A DNA stretch of 48,330 nt. It comes from Thermosynechococcaceae cyanobacterium MS004. GTDB lineage: Bacteria > Cyanobacteriota > Cyanobacteriia > Thermosynechococcales > Thermosynechococcaceae. Shown here piece by piece: positions 16,818 through 23,961 of this stretch (its first letter is position 1; each line of letters starts with the position of its first letter). The notes beneath the pieces were generated by a model that saw only the letters and a list, made by a program, of their open reading frames with translations, did no database searches and was not told the origin of the DNA. Both the position numbers and the translations under genes were made by a program. The stretch spans positions 1 to 48,330 of the forward strand of contig JAKRSB010000008.1 of assembly GCA_022402525.1 (NCBI GenBank). Direction: 5' to 3'.

Positions 16818-17917
16818 ACTTCCCCCCGTGGAATACCGAGCAGTTGCGTTGCAGCCCGTTCCGGCTTTTGCAAAATATTGAGACTGAGCTGTAGAAGGCA
16901 AACGACGGTACTGGTCAGTCTGCCTAAATCTGTTAGCTCCAGAGCAGACTGGATCAGTCGAGCTGCGCCAAGCTGAACGGACTTTAGCAAATACCCGTCA
17001 GCCTCGATAGAAGTAAACGCCATCTGGTGACAGTAGGTTTGCCAAAAAATGGCGATCGCGCCCTGCATTTTTTCCAAAGGATACTCTGCTAATTTGGCAA
17101 ACTCAGTGGGCGGAACTTCGCCAGTAATGGGAATCGACAAAATCCAGAGTCGAAGATAGGTGCTAAAAACTGAGCCAATGTCCCAACAAGGATCGCCAAT
17201 ACCAGCAAACTCCCAATCCACTAGCTTTAACTGAGTCTTGCGGCGACTTGGCACACGATGGACAATAAAATTCTCAAATTTGATATCCCCGTGAATCAAC
17301 GCTGTCTGTTGCCAGCTTTGGCTGAGTGCATCCAGACGATCGCCAAAATCAGGAAACTTTTGAATCATGCGCATCAGCTTTAAGGTTGCTTCACTGATGG
17401 TTCTTAAAACGCTCAGTTGGGGACGATGGGCATTCAGCACCCAAGGCGTGCAGTCTTGAAATAAATCTGGAGAAACCTGATTATTAATAGATTTTGATGT
17501 ATCGAAATGACCATGTAAACAAGCGATCGCCTTCGCCATCTCAGTCGCGATCTGCTTCGTAAACCTGCCGTGCTTCACTTGATAAGTGCGTAGATCCTGA
17601 GCATCCTGAATAAACGAGAGCGTTAGAATTTGGCGAATCTCCTCATAACCTAGGCAGGGGGTTAAGTACGATTGCAGAGGAAGACAACTTGACTGTTGGA
17701 AAAATTGATAGATGGAAGCTTCATGGGAAACTGTTCCTATCCCAACTTCACCATTTCCTTGCTTCAGAAAATAGCAGGGACTGTGAGTCCCCACAACCTT
17801 AAAATTGCAGTTGCGTCGAGAGAGATTCACAATCTGGAGCTGATCTTGAACGACCGCTTCGGAATCCAACCACTGCTTTTCCAGCAGATAAGAAAGAACT
17901 TCGCTATGCTCTAGCAT
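16814..17917 (-). CDS. APH-type kinase, class V-type lanthipeptide dehydratase partner, 367 aa
   Basis: The fold is an aminoglycoside phosphotransferase / protein-kinase-like enzyme. The nucleotide-lobe segment CNFKVVGTHSPCYFLKQGNG is followed by the catalytic loop LIHGDIKFENFIV (HGD...N, about residues 214-226) and the metal-binding segment LKLVDWEFAGIGDPCWDIGS. In class V lanthipeptide and thioviridamide-type pathways a kinase of this type phosphorylates Ser/Thr, and a HopA1-like partner completes elimination. The adjoining HopA1-LanC gene starts inside the stop codon of this one (four-base overlap), indicating translational coupling. The precursor gene lies 277 bp upstream on the same strand. 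A strong ribosome site before 17917 is not evident. An unrelated phosphotransferase is possible, but context argues against it. Confidence 0.78.
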   Translation of the reverse strand: MLEHSEVLSYLLEKQWLDSEAVVQDQLQIVNLSRRNCNFKVVGTHSPCYFLKQGNGEVGIGTVSHEASIYQFFQQSSCLPLQSYLTPCLGYEEIRQILTLSFIQDAQDLRTYQVKHGRFTKQIATEMAKAIACLHGHFDTSKSINNQVSPDLFQDCTPWVLNAHRPQLSVLRTISEATLKLMRMIQKFPDFGDRLDALSQSWQQTALIHGDIKFENFIVHRVPSRRKTQLKLVDWEFAGIGDPCWDIGSVFSTYLRLWILSIPITGEVPPTEFAKLAEYPLEKMQGAIAIFWQTYCHQMAFTSIEADGYLLKSVQLGAARLIQSALELTDLGRLTSTVVCLLQLSLNILQKPERAATQLLGIPRGEV

Positions 17918-18194
17918 GTTATTTGCAAACGTTTTGGGGCAAGCATTTTAGATTGGGCATTTTTAGTGAGAGTCTGTTTTTATCAATAGCAGAACAGCTC
18001 AAGCCCCTTGGAGGTAGATTATGCTAATAAAGCGGCAGCAATAAAATTCTGGAAACAAGACAGCGAAGAAGTTCTATGTAAATTAATGCATAAATGAGCC
18101 AGAGCTGATATACCTTGGGTCCTTAAGTACTACAGCTCTTTGGTTAATTGTGACCGCTCGCTTCCACCGAGGATCACTTCTCCGCAGAAGGCGA
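17918..18194. other. Spacer between precursor and kinase genes
   Basis: 277 bp with no convincing gene on either strand. A plus-strand frame of about 35 codons (EVDYANKAAAIKFWKQDSEE) lacks a start codon and is probably a remnant or chance. Such a gap often lets a precursor transcript outnumber the enzyme transcript, but no clear terminator or attenuator hairpin was found. Confidence 0.3.
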
Positions 18195-18413
18195 CTAGGA
18201 CGACAGCTTTTTACATCCCGAAATTGAAACGGTGCAGTCTTCCCAGCAGCCCAGTGTCGTTTCACTTCTGGCAACAACCTGCCCTCCAGCTTTCAGAGAA
18301 ATACCGCCAACCATAGAGTCTAATTCAGTATCACTGAGATAGGTTTCAGTCAAATCTCCGCTCAAAAAATCAGAAACGTTGTTAGTTTGATTAGTTTCTT
18401 TTGGGTTATTCAT
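18195..18413 (-). CDS. Lanthipeptide precursor peptide, 72 aa
   Basis: I choose the ATG at 18413 (MNNPKETNQ), with AAGGA about nine bases upstream; a longer frame back to 18506 has no ribosome site. Residues 1-37 are an acidic leader ending LSDTELDSMVGG, a double-glycine cleavage motif. The 35-residue core starts ISLKAGGQVVARSETT, continues LGCWEDCTVSISGCKKLSS, and has three Cys (positions 56, 60, 67 of the full peptide) and nine Ser/Thr, enough for up to three (methyl)lanthionine rings plus dehydro-residues. It is the first gene of the kinase / HopA1-LanC block on the same strand. Leader type matches the GG peptides at 6730 and 6998. Ring pattern cannot be deduced. Confidence 0.75.
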   Translation of the reverse strand: MNNPKETNQTNNVSDFLSGDLTETYLSDTELDSMVGGISLKAGGQVVARSETTLGCWEDCTVSISGCKKLSS

Positions 18414-18506
18414 TGTTTTATTTTCCTTCTTGGGTGAGTACCAAGTTAACTTTTCTTGGCTAATGTACTTACTGTAGGGTTCGCCTAGAGAAAGAGAGGT
18501 GATCAC

Positions 18507-18879
18507 TACTTTTGTTTTGCATGATCTTTATCACGACTATGGGCGTCAACTGGGGCACCAAGGTTAACTGTAAGAGCTGCTGGGCTTCTGAGACACAACT
18601 CAGCCGGGACAGAACAGGAATCAAAACAGCCGCCCGACTGCCCTCGTGCGCAGATTTATCGGTTAGCTCAAGATGTTGAAATTTTGCGTTGGCAAAGTCT
18701 CTCTGAGGGAGACTCACCTACAAGCTTGTCTGGAGAGGATGTCTTGCCAGGGTTCTTGCTAGAGCTGAAAGATATTCTTGGGCCATGACTGCTGATGCCA
18801 AATCAGCTCGTTTGACTCAGCAGTTGCTAGCGCTAGAGATTGATTCCGATGAAGTTTAGCGCTCTCTTTTGTCTTTTGT
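18507..18879. other. Region upstream of the precursor, with small remnants
   Basis: Contains the precursor promoter on the minus strand and, on the plus strand, two short frames joined by an ATGA overlap at 18785-18788. The first ends GEDVLPGFLLELKDILGP, reminiscent of Uma2-family nuclease ends; the second is a 24-residue frame, MTADAKSARLTQQLLALEID followed by SDEV. Neither has a supported start or a full domain, so I treat them as fragments. Confidence 0.3.
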
Positions 18880-19125
18880 GTGGACGTTTGCCGTACTACG
18901 CCACAGCAGAAAGGTATTCCTAGAGAGCATCCCATACCAGCAATGAGGATAACTCGCCTTGCAGTAGACAAGACTTTTCAAGGCAAAGGGTTGGGGCAAG
19001 AGTTATTGATGGAGGCACTGACCCGCGCCCTTCGTCTAGCTTCAGAGGTTGCAATCTACGCTGTCGTTGTAGATTGCGGAGTAGATTGTGGGGTAGATTG
19101 TGGATTGAACGGTTCGATGTCGTGA
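18880..19125 (+). pseudogene. GNAT acetyltransferase fragment
   Basis: The frame contains AMRITRLAVDKTFQGKGLGQ followed by ELLMEALTRALRLASEVAIY and AVVVDC. This is the acetyl-CoA binding motif A of GNAT enzymes (Q/R-x-x-G-x-G, here FQGKGLG) in the setting typical of toxin-like GNATs (RLAVD..FQG.GLG..LL..AL.RA). The upstream half of the fold and everything after the motif-A helix are missing. The protein instead ends in VDCGVDCGVDCGLNG, created by a 3 x 12-bp tandem repeat. Inactive remnant. It lies just upstream of the alcohol dehydrogenase gene. Confidence 0.6.
19069..19104. repeat. 3 x 12-bp tandem repeat
   Basis: Three consecutive copies of GTAGATTGYGGR (19069-19080, 19081-19092, 19093-19104), with only two variable positions. 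They lie in the truncated GNAT frame about 130 bp before the alcohol dehydrogenase start. Confidence 0.85.
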
Positions 19126-19231
19126 AAATCTACACGCTCTATATCCCCAACCATAGCCGTTAGGCTGGGTTGGTGGAGTACGGGTCGATTCTGGATAGAG
19201 AGAATTCCATGTTGATATTTCTTTTCCCCTT

Positions 19232-20281
19232 GTGCTAGCAGCCGTTCTTTACGGTCAAGAAGACCTTCGCCTAGAGCAAGTTGCTGACCCAGCCCCTGCC
19301 CCTGGAGAAGTTGTCCTGGAAGTGACCACGGCAACAACCTGTGGGACAGACCTCAAGGTTTGGCGACGGGGTGGCCATGCGCGAATGCTGACGCCGCCGA
19401 CGCTCTTTGGCCATGAAGCCGCTGGACGCATTGTCGCCCTGGGGAAAGGCGTGAAGGGCTGGGCGGTGGGCGATCGCGTGGTTGCTAATAATTCAGCGCC
19501 CTGCATGAGCTGCTTTTTCTGTGATCGCCAAGAATTTTCGCTCTGCCCAAACCTTATTTTCAATAACGGCACCTTTGCCCAGTACCTTAAAATTCCGGCT
19601 GCGATTGTGCGGCACAACCTATGGAACATCTCTGATGCCCTACCTGATGCCCTGGCTTCCCTCACGGAACCCTTGGCCTGTGTCCTGCATGGCGTAGCTC
19701 GGTCAGGGCTGTCCACCCTCCATCAGCCTCTAGGTACGCCGCCTAAGGTTGTGGTCATTGGCGATGGAGCCATTGGACTCATGTTTGTAGGCGCGATCGC
19801 CATGGAGGGGGCAGAGGTAATTTTGTTTGGCGGGTCAGAGTCTCGGCTTCAGATTGGCGAAAGGTTTGGTGCCCAGCATTGCTTCAACCATCATCAGGTT
19901 GAGAGTATTCCAGAGGTTGTTCAGGCACTTACCGCTGGCATGGGTGCAGATATTGTGATCGAGGCAACCGGTATTCCGCGCGTCTGGGAAACGGCGATCG
20001 CCTGTGGGCGGCCTGGTGCAACCATTAATCTCTTTGGCGGCTGTCCCAGGGACACCAGCATCACTGTCGATACCGAGCGCCTTCACTATGCGGAACTGAC
20101 CCTTAAAGGAGTCTTTCACAACACGCCAGCCTACGTTCAGCAGGCACTCAGCCTCATTGCCAGCCGGAACTTGCCCCTAGAGCTAATGATCACGGATCAG
20201 CAACCCCTTCAAAATCTAGGGCAGGTCTTTGAAGACATGAAGCAGCGTAAAACAGTTAAGGCTGCAATTCTTCCCTTTTAG
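19232..20281 (+). CDS. Zinc-dependent medium-chain alcohol dehydrogenase, 349 aa
   Basis: MDR-superfamily oxidoreductase. The N-terminal GroES-like domain carries catalytic zinc ligands Cys37 (TTCGTDLKVW) and His61-Glu62 (FGHEAAGRIV), and the structural zinc set Cys91, Cys94, Cys97, Cys105 (CMSCFFCDRQEFSLC). The Rossmann NAD(P) fold starts at VVVIGDGAIGLMFVG. Length fits the family. The apparent start is a GTG at 19232 without a clear ribosome site; an ATG-initiated shorter form is not obvious because LAAVLYG is the conserved first strand. Substrate is unknown; resemblance is to sorbitol/threonine dehydrogenase-like branches. A hairpin plus T-run at 20346-20370 follows the gene. Cytoplasmic. 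Confidence 0.85.
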   Translation: MLAAVLYGQEDLRLEQVADPAPAPGEVVLEVTTATTCGTDLKVWRRGGHARMLTPPTLFGHEAAGRIVALGKGVKGWAVGDRVVANNSAPCMSCFFCDRQEFSLCPNLIFNNGTFAQYLKIPAAIVRHNLWNISDALPDALASLTEPLACVLHGVARSGLSTLHQPLGTPPKVVVIGDGAIGLMFVGAIAMEGAEVILFGGSESRLQIGERFGAQHCFNHHQVESIPEVVQALTAGMGADIVIEATGIPRVWETAIACGRPGATINLFGGCPRDTSITVDTERLHYAELTLKGVFHNTPAYVQQALSLIASRNLPLELMITDQQPLQNLGQVFEDMKQRKTVKAAILPF

Positions 20282-20345
20282 CAAGTTTGTCTCCTGTAAG
20301 GGAGCCACTTGGGCCGCTTCTGCGTTCTGGGCGACAGCAGGGTGC

Positions 20346-20370
20346 GCCGATAGGCATCGGCTGTTTTTTA
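20346..20370 (+). terminator. Intrinsic terminator after the alcohol dehydrogenase
   Basis: Perfect 6-bp stem GCCGAT / ATCGGC with loop AGGC (20346-20361), followed by TGTTTTTTA. It lies 65 bp after the dehydrogenase stop on the same strand. Confidence 0.75.
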
Positions 20371-20538
20371 ATGCCTTCTGCTTAGGTCGAGTAGGAATAA
20401 AGGACATTGCTCAGGGTGCTTAGCTCCAGCTTTCTGGCGATCGCCGTACTACTCTCTTCTAGAGGATAGAAATTTGAGCATTGTAGCCTATCCTTAGGGG
20501 AATCTCCTGCTATACGCGATGCGTTAGCGGGATGAGAA

Positions 20539-21288
20539 TCAATCACCCAATGGATTCGCCGCAAGGTTAAGCACTTCCCAATCCCGCTCGGCTTCCCCAG
20601 CGTACAGATTGATGAGCCGTGGCACCTCTAGGTCTTTGAGCGCATCAACTGTCCAATTTGCCCGCCGCTGGAGCATGTGGAACGGATAGGTGTGGGCAAC
20701 ACCCACGACCGGAATCTGGGCGCTGCAGGCGGCTTCGATGCCTGGAAAGCTATCTTCGAGGGCAAGGCAGTCTGAGGGCTGAAGTTTGAGGTCTGGATGC
20801 TGATTGCTAAATTGCTGAATCGCTCGCTGGTAGCCTTCTGGAGAAGGCTTACTCGTTTCAGTGTCTTCTGCCGCCACAATCACTTCAAAGGCATCCTGGA
20901 GCTGAGCTTTTTCCAGAATAAGCGCTACTTCAGCCCGCTGCGCGTCACTCACAATTCCCAGCTTTAGATCAAATGACCGAAAAGTCTGAATGAGTTCTCT
21001 GACCCCAGGGAATAGGGGCAGAACCTCTAAGGACTGAATGGTCTGCTGGTAAAGGGCTGTTTTTTGCGCTAGAAGCTTCTGGAGTAATTCTGGGCTGATC
21101 ACCCGACCCTGAAGCCGAAAAAAGTCCTGGAGACAGGCGCGATCGCTCCGACCCACAAACCGCTGGGCGTCTTCAGGAGAACACCGCATATTTTCAGACG
21201 CGATGACGCCCTGAAGAAGCTGGGCATGAATGGGTTCGTCATCGACAATCACGCCATTAAAGTCAAACAAAACCACCTTCAGCACCAT
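20539..21288 (-). CDS. HAD-superfamily hydrolase, beta-phosphoglucomutase-like, 249 aa
   Basis: Motif I is FDFNGVIVDDEP: nucleophile Asp9 is present, but the usual second Asp is Asn11. Motif II is LGIVSDA, motif III TSKPSPEGY (Lys), and motif IV LALEDSFPGIEAA (Glu-Asp). A helical cap lies between motifs I and II. The order and spacing fit the phosphatase/phosphomutase subgroup. The Asn at DxN is shared, from memory, by a cyanobacterial subfamily (LFDFNGVI.NDE), so it is probably not a broken site, though general acid catalysis would be altered. Substrate unknown. ATG at 21288 is the natural start. Short tandem repeats lie directly upstream. Confidence 0.85.
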   Translation of the reverse strand: MVLKVVLFDFNGVIVDDEPIHAQLLQGVIASENMRCSPEDAQRFVGRSDRACLQDFFRLQGRVISPELLQKLLAQKTALYQQTIQSLEVLPLFPGVRELIQTFRSFDLKLGIVSDAQRAEVALILEKAQLQDAFEVIVAAEDTETSKPSPEGYQRAIQQFSNQHPDLKLQPSDCLALEDSFPGIEAACSAQIPVVGVAHTYPFHMLQRRANWTVDALKDLEVPRLINLYAGEAERDWEVLNLAANPLGD

Positions 21289-21297
21289 GATGCAAAT

Positions 21298-21396
21298 CCT
21301 GAATTGAACCTTGAATTGAACCCCGAACTGAATATGGATGGTGAGGTGCCAGACTGCTTATATTTCTAGGCTGCTTATCTTTCCAGGCTGCTTATT
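21298..21396. repeat. Two tandem-repeat clusters upstream of the HAD gene
   Basis: Three imperfect 12-bp copies of CYTGAATTGAAC (21298-21333), then 2.5 copies of a 17-bp unit CTGCTTATMTTTCYAGG (21354-21370, 21371-21387, 21388-21396). Both are non-coding and occupy the promoter/leader region between purN and the HAD gene. Confidence 0.85.
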
Positions 21397-21439
21397 CAGT
21401 GTAGCGCTTGGGTATGCTGGGCGAGACTGTTCCAGATTG

Positions 21440-22099
21440 CTAAAGGGGCGTTAAAGACTCCGCCATCTGCTTCGCAATTTGCGCGATCGCCGCGACAATG
21501 ATGCGATGTTCCTGAACCTGAATCCGAGCGTGGAGGCTGGTGGGGGTATCGTCGGGCAGGACAGGCACAGCGGCCTGAATCAAAATTTCGCCACTATCCA
21601 CCTCCGGTACGACCCAATGCACCGTACAGCCTGTAATCTTGACCCCCGCCGCGATCGCCTGCTCTACGGCTCGAATGCCCCTAAAGCTAGGCAGCAAACT
21701 GGGATGGATATTTAGCACCTTCGGAAAGGCATTCAGCAAGACAGGGGTAATCACCCGCATCCAGCCCGCCATTACCACCAGATCAACGCCGTAGCGATGT
21801 AGAACCTCGCCAATCGCCTGATCCAGCGCTTCACGACTGGGATAGTCTCGATGGTTGAGAAGCTGTGTGGGAATGCTATAACGCTCAGCACGCTGCACCA
21901 CGCTTGCGCCCGGATTGTTATAGATCAAAACCTTAATTTGGGCTGGTAGGTACTGCTGCAGAATGGCCTGGGCGATCGCCTCGAAGTTGCTGCCTGAACC
22001 AGAGGCTAAAACTCCGATCTGAATCGGTTTTGGGAGCGCGATCGCGGGGTTTAGAAGAGGGGGAGAACAAAGGCTGGCTTCAGACGCGGCAAATGACAT
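21440..22099 (-). CDS. purN: Phosphoribosylglycinamide formyltransferase (PurN), 219 aa
   Basis: Catalyses the 10-formyl-tetrahydrofolate-dependent formylation of glycinamide ribonucleotide in purine synthesis. Substrate-binding loop IGVLASGSGSNFEAIAQ lies at about residues 27-43. The folate/catalytic region contains VVMAGWMRVITPVLL, and the catalytic Asn-His pair is in VLNIHPSLLPSFRG. The second catalytic His/Asp segment is GCTVHWVVPEVDSGEIL. The enzyme is slightly longer than the usual 190-210 residues because of an N-terminal extension of about 25 residues, so an internal start is possible. Cytoplasmic. The HAD gene lies downstream on the same strand after 150 bp. Confidence 0.95.
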   Translation of the reverse strand: MSFAASEASLCSPPLLNPAIALPKPIQIGVLASGSGSNFEAIAQAILQQYLPAQIKVLIYNNPGASVVQRAERYSIPTQLLNHRDYPSREALDQAIGEVLHRYGVDLVVMAGWMRVITPVLLNAFPKVLNIHPSLLPSFRGIRAVEQAIAAGVKITGCTVHWVVPEVDSGEILIQAAVPVLPDDTPTSLHARIQVQEHRIIVAAIAQIAKQMAESLTPL

Positions 22100-22286
22100 A
22101 GAAAGTAAGGACGATTCAGTAAAGAGGATTCAGGAGAGATGATTAAGAAGGTCAATCAAGCACGATACACTAAGGCGGATAAGTTCGGGTCAGCGTTTCT
22201 AGATTCAGCTTTACCAGTTTTTTAAGTAAAGCGTTTGAATCCAGCTTTTGAAGTACAGCCTAAGTCCGGAAAGCCAACACACGTCT

Positions 22287-23159
22287 ATGAAGTCCTCACA
22301 ATCTTCAATGCGTTCTGATGTTTTGACAGCCTGGCTGTTTTTAGCACCAGCGATCGCAATTCTGGGCGTCTTTGTCCTGGGGCCAATTGTCTATCTCCTG
22401 TACTTGAGCTTCACCAGCGGTAATTTTACGCGCTCCGGCACCCGCTGGGTAGGGCTGCTAAACTACTGGCGGCTATTTTCGACGCCGGACTTTTGGCAGG
22501 TGCTTCAGAATACCTTCGTTTTTACCGTTTCCACCCTATTACCGAGCTTAGTGATCCCCCTGGGGCTGGCGGTGGTGCTGGATCGGAAGCTGCCGCTTCG
22601 AGATGTATGGCGAACTGCATTTCTGCTGCCTTCGTTTATTTCCCTCGTAGCGGCGGGTTTGGGCTTTCGCTGGCTGTTCCAGACGGAAGGGCCCATTAAT
22701 GGGCTACTGGCTCCTTTGGGGATAGAGCCGATTCCGTGGCTGGGAAGCGCCTGGGCGATGCCCGTCCTCATTTTGCTGAGTATCTGGAAACAGCTTGGCT
22801 TTAACCTAATTGTGTTTCTGGCGGGGCTCCAGACCATTCCTAGAAATCGCTACGAAGCGGCTGAGCTGGATGGTGCCAACGCAGGACAGCAGTTTTGGCA
22901 TATTACCCTGCCTGGCCTTCAGCCCACTTTTATTTTTGCGATCGTCACTACCGCGATTTTTACCCTCCGAAGCTTTGAACCCGTCTATGTGGTAACTGGA
23001 GGTGGGCCGCTCAACGCTACCAATATTTTGGTGTACTACATTTACGAGCAGGCCTTTAGCCAGTTTGACTTTGGCTATGCTGCGGCTGCGGCTGCCGTTC
23101 TGCTGCTTGCTACCCTAATTCTCGTGTATCTTCAGCTCCGCTTTTGGAATGAAGCCTAG
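22287..23159 (+). CDS. ABC transporter permease, sugar type (MalF/UgpA-like), 290 aa
   Basis: Inner-membrane permease with six predicted membrane segments, starting with WLFLAPAIAILGVFVLGPIV. The cytoplasmic EAA loop that docks on the ATPase is clear: YEAAELDGANAGQQFWHITL (EAA...G), followed by the motif VVTGGGP common in carbohydrate permeases. I place the start at ATG 22287 (MKSSQSSMRS); an ATG at 22308 is also possible. In its family it pairs with a second permease, a binding protein and an ATPase. None is adjacent, so this is an orphan subunit whose partners must lie elsewhere. Glycosyl-glycerol or trehalose uptake systems of cyanobacteria are candidate contexts, but nothing here decides that. 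Confidence 0.85.
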   Translation: MKSSQSSMRSDVLTAWLFLAPAIAILGVFVLGPIVYLLYLSFTSGNFTRSGTRWVGLLNYWRLFSTPDFWQVLQNTFVFTVSTLLPSLVIPLGLAVVLDRKLPLRDVWRTAFLLPSFISLVAAGLGFRWLFQTEGPINGLLAPLGIEPIPWLGSAWAMPVLILLSIWKQLGFNLIVFLAGLQTIPRNRYEAAELDGANAGQQFWHITLPGLQPTFIFAIVTTAIFTLRSFEPVYVVTGGGPLNATNILVYYIYEQAFSQFDFGYAAAAAAVLLLATLILVYLQLRFWNEA

Positions 23160-23224
23160 TGACAGCACTAAACAGCCCAAACGGGTTTTCGCTGGTACTG
23201 CTCTCAAGATCTTGGGGTCTCTTC

Positions 23225-23650
23225 TCATTCATCAACAGTCCGCTGCGCTAGATACCGCTCAACTAAGATAATGGCCACAATATCGTCAATGGGGCGGGGA
23301 ACATCCCTCATTCCTTGGGGGATCAGCCGCATCAGCCCTTGGGGTGGATACATTAACCAATAGCGATCGCGGGCTTCTAGGGTGCTGTAGCGCTCATCAA
23401 TGAGGATGACTGGAAAGCTCACTGCCTGTTCTAAGCGCTGCTGCCACTGTTGGGCCGTGGTCTGATTGCCCATCACCAGGGTCTCAATGGGGTACTGCTG
23501 AATCCAGGTTTGGATTTTGGCGATCGCATCTGCCGCAGGCACTACCTCATGGCCGTAGATTTTATGATTAGAGCCTACCACCGCAACGCCGCACTTATCT
23601 CGCCCCGGATCAAAACCCAAGATCAGCGAAGAGCCTTCTGTCTCTTTCAT
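23225..23650 (-). CDS. YqgF/RuvX-family RNase H-fold nuclease, 141 aa
   Basis: The best start is ATG 23650 (MKETEGSS); a longer frame to 23737 would translate a repeated upstream sequence. The protein shows the YqgF fold: LILGFDPGRDKCGVAVV at the N-terminus (catalytic Asp in GFDPG), VMGNQTT in the middle, VILIDERYSTLEARDRYW, and PIDDIVAIILVERYL near the end (C-terminal acidic pair). YqgF proteins process pre-16S rRNA ends or resolve junctions. This one departs from the canonical RuvX motif (LGxDxGxxRIG..SD), so it is probably a cyanobacterial paralogue rather than the main ruvX. Confidence 0.75.
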   Translation of the reverse strand: MKETEGSSLILGFDPGRDKCGVAVVGSNHKIYGHEVVPAADAIAKIQTWIQQYPIETLVMGNQTTAQQWQQRLEQAVSFPVILIDERYSTLEARDRYWLMYPPQGLMRLIPQGMRDVPRPIDDIVAIILVERYLAQRTVDE

Positions 23651-23669
23651 CAGCAATTCCAAGTTCAGA

Positions 23670-23693
23670 TTTGAGCATAAGTTTGAGCATAAG
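23670..23693. repeat. 2 x 12-bp tandem repeat upstream of the YqgF gene
   Basis: TTTGAGCATAAG occurs twice in direct succession, 20 bp upstream of the chosen start codon. If the longer frame were translated it would give NLCSNLCSN, an unlikely protein segment, which supports the downstream start. Confidence 0.85.
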
Positions 23694-23961
23694 TTAAATT
23701 GGTCAGGCGCATCGCATTCCTCGCAAGAGGGCAGCAATTCTAGATTCCAATCAAAAAAATAAAGTCTGAAAGCCAGATTGCTTCTTTAAAATCCAGCCCG
23801 ATTGATGGGCATTGCCAGGACAAGACGCCTCAGCTTAGTGCTGGAACTGTTGGGAGGATGGGTTTCAGCAAACTCGTCGGCCAAAAGGCGATAGGCTAGG
23901 ACTATGCAAGCGAAGGCTATCCCCTAGGGGATAGCTCAAACCTAACGTAAACCAAACAATT

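Noticed and set aside
14412..16901. Reading the fusion protein as an ordinary class II LanM synthetase
   Set aside because: LanM proteins have a long N-terminal dehydratase with kinase-like motifs. Here the N-terminal region is short and HopA1-like, and the kinase is a separate upstream gene, which fits class V better.
16818..16901. N-terminal extension of the fusion protein (start at 16901)
   Set aside because: It would overlap the kinase gene by 88 bp. The GTG at 16817 with its own purine-rich site and four-base overlap is the better start.
18469..18717. 82-codon minus-strand frame upstream of the lanthipeptide precursor
   Set aside because: No leader motif, no family and no convincing ribosome site. 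It overlaps the probable promoter of the precursor.
23225..23650. Naming the YqgF-family gene ruvX
   Set aside because: Its motifs deviate from canonical RuvX and cyanobacteria often carry paralogues, so a firm gene symbol is not justified.
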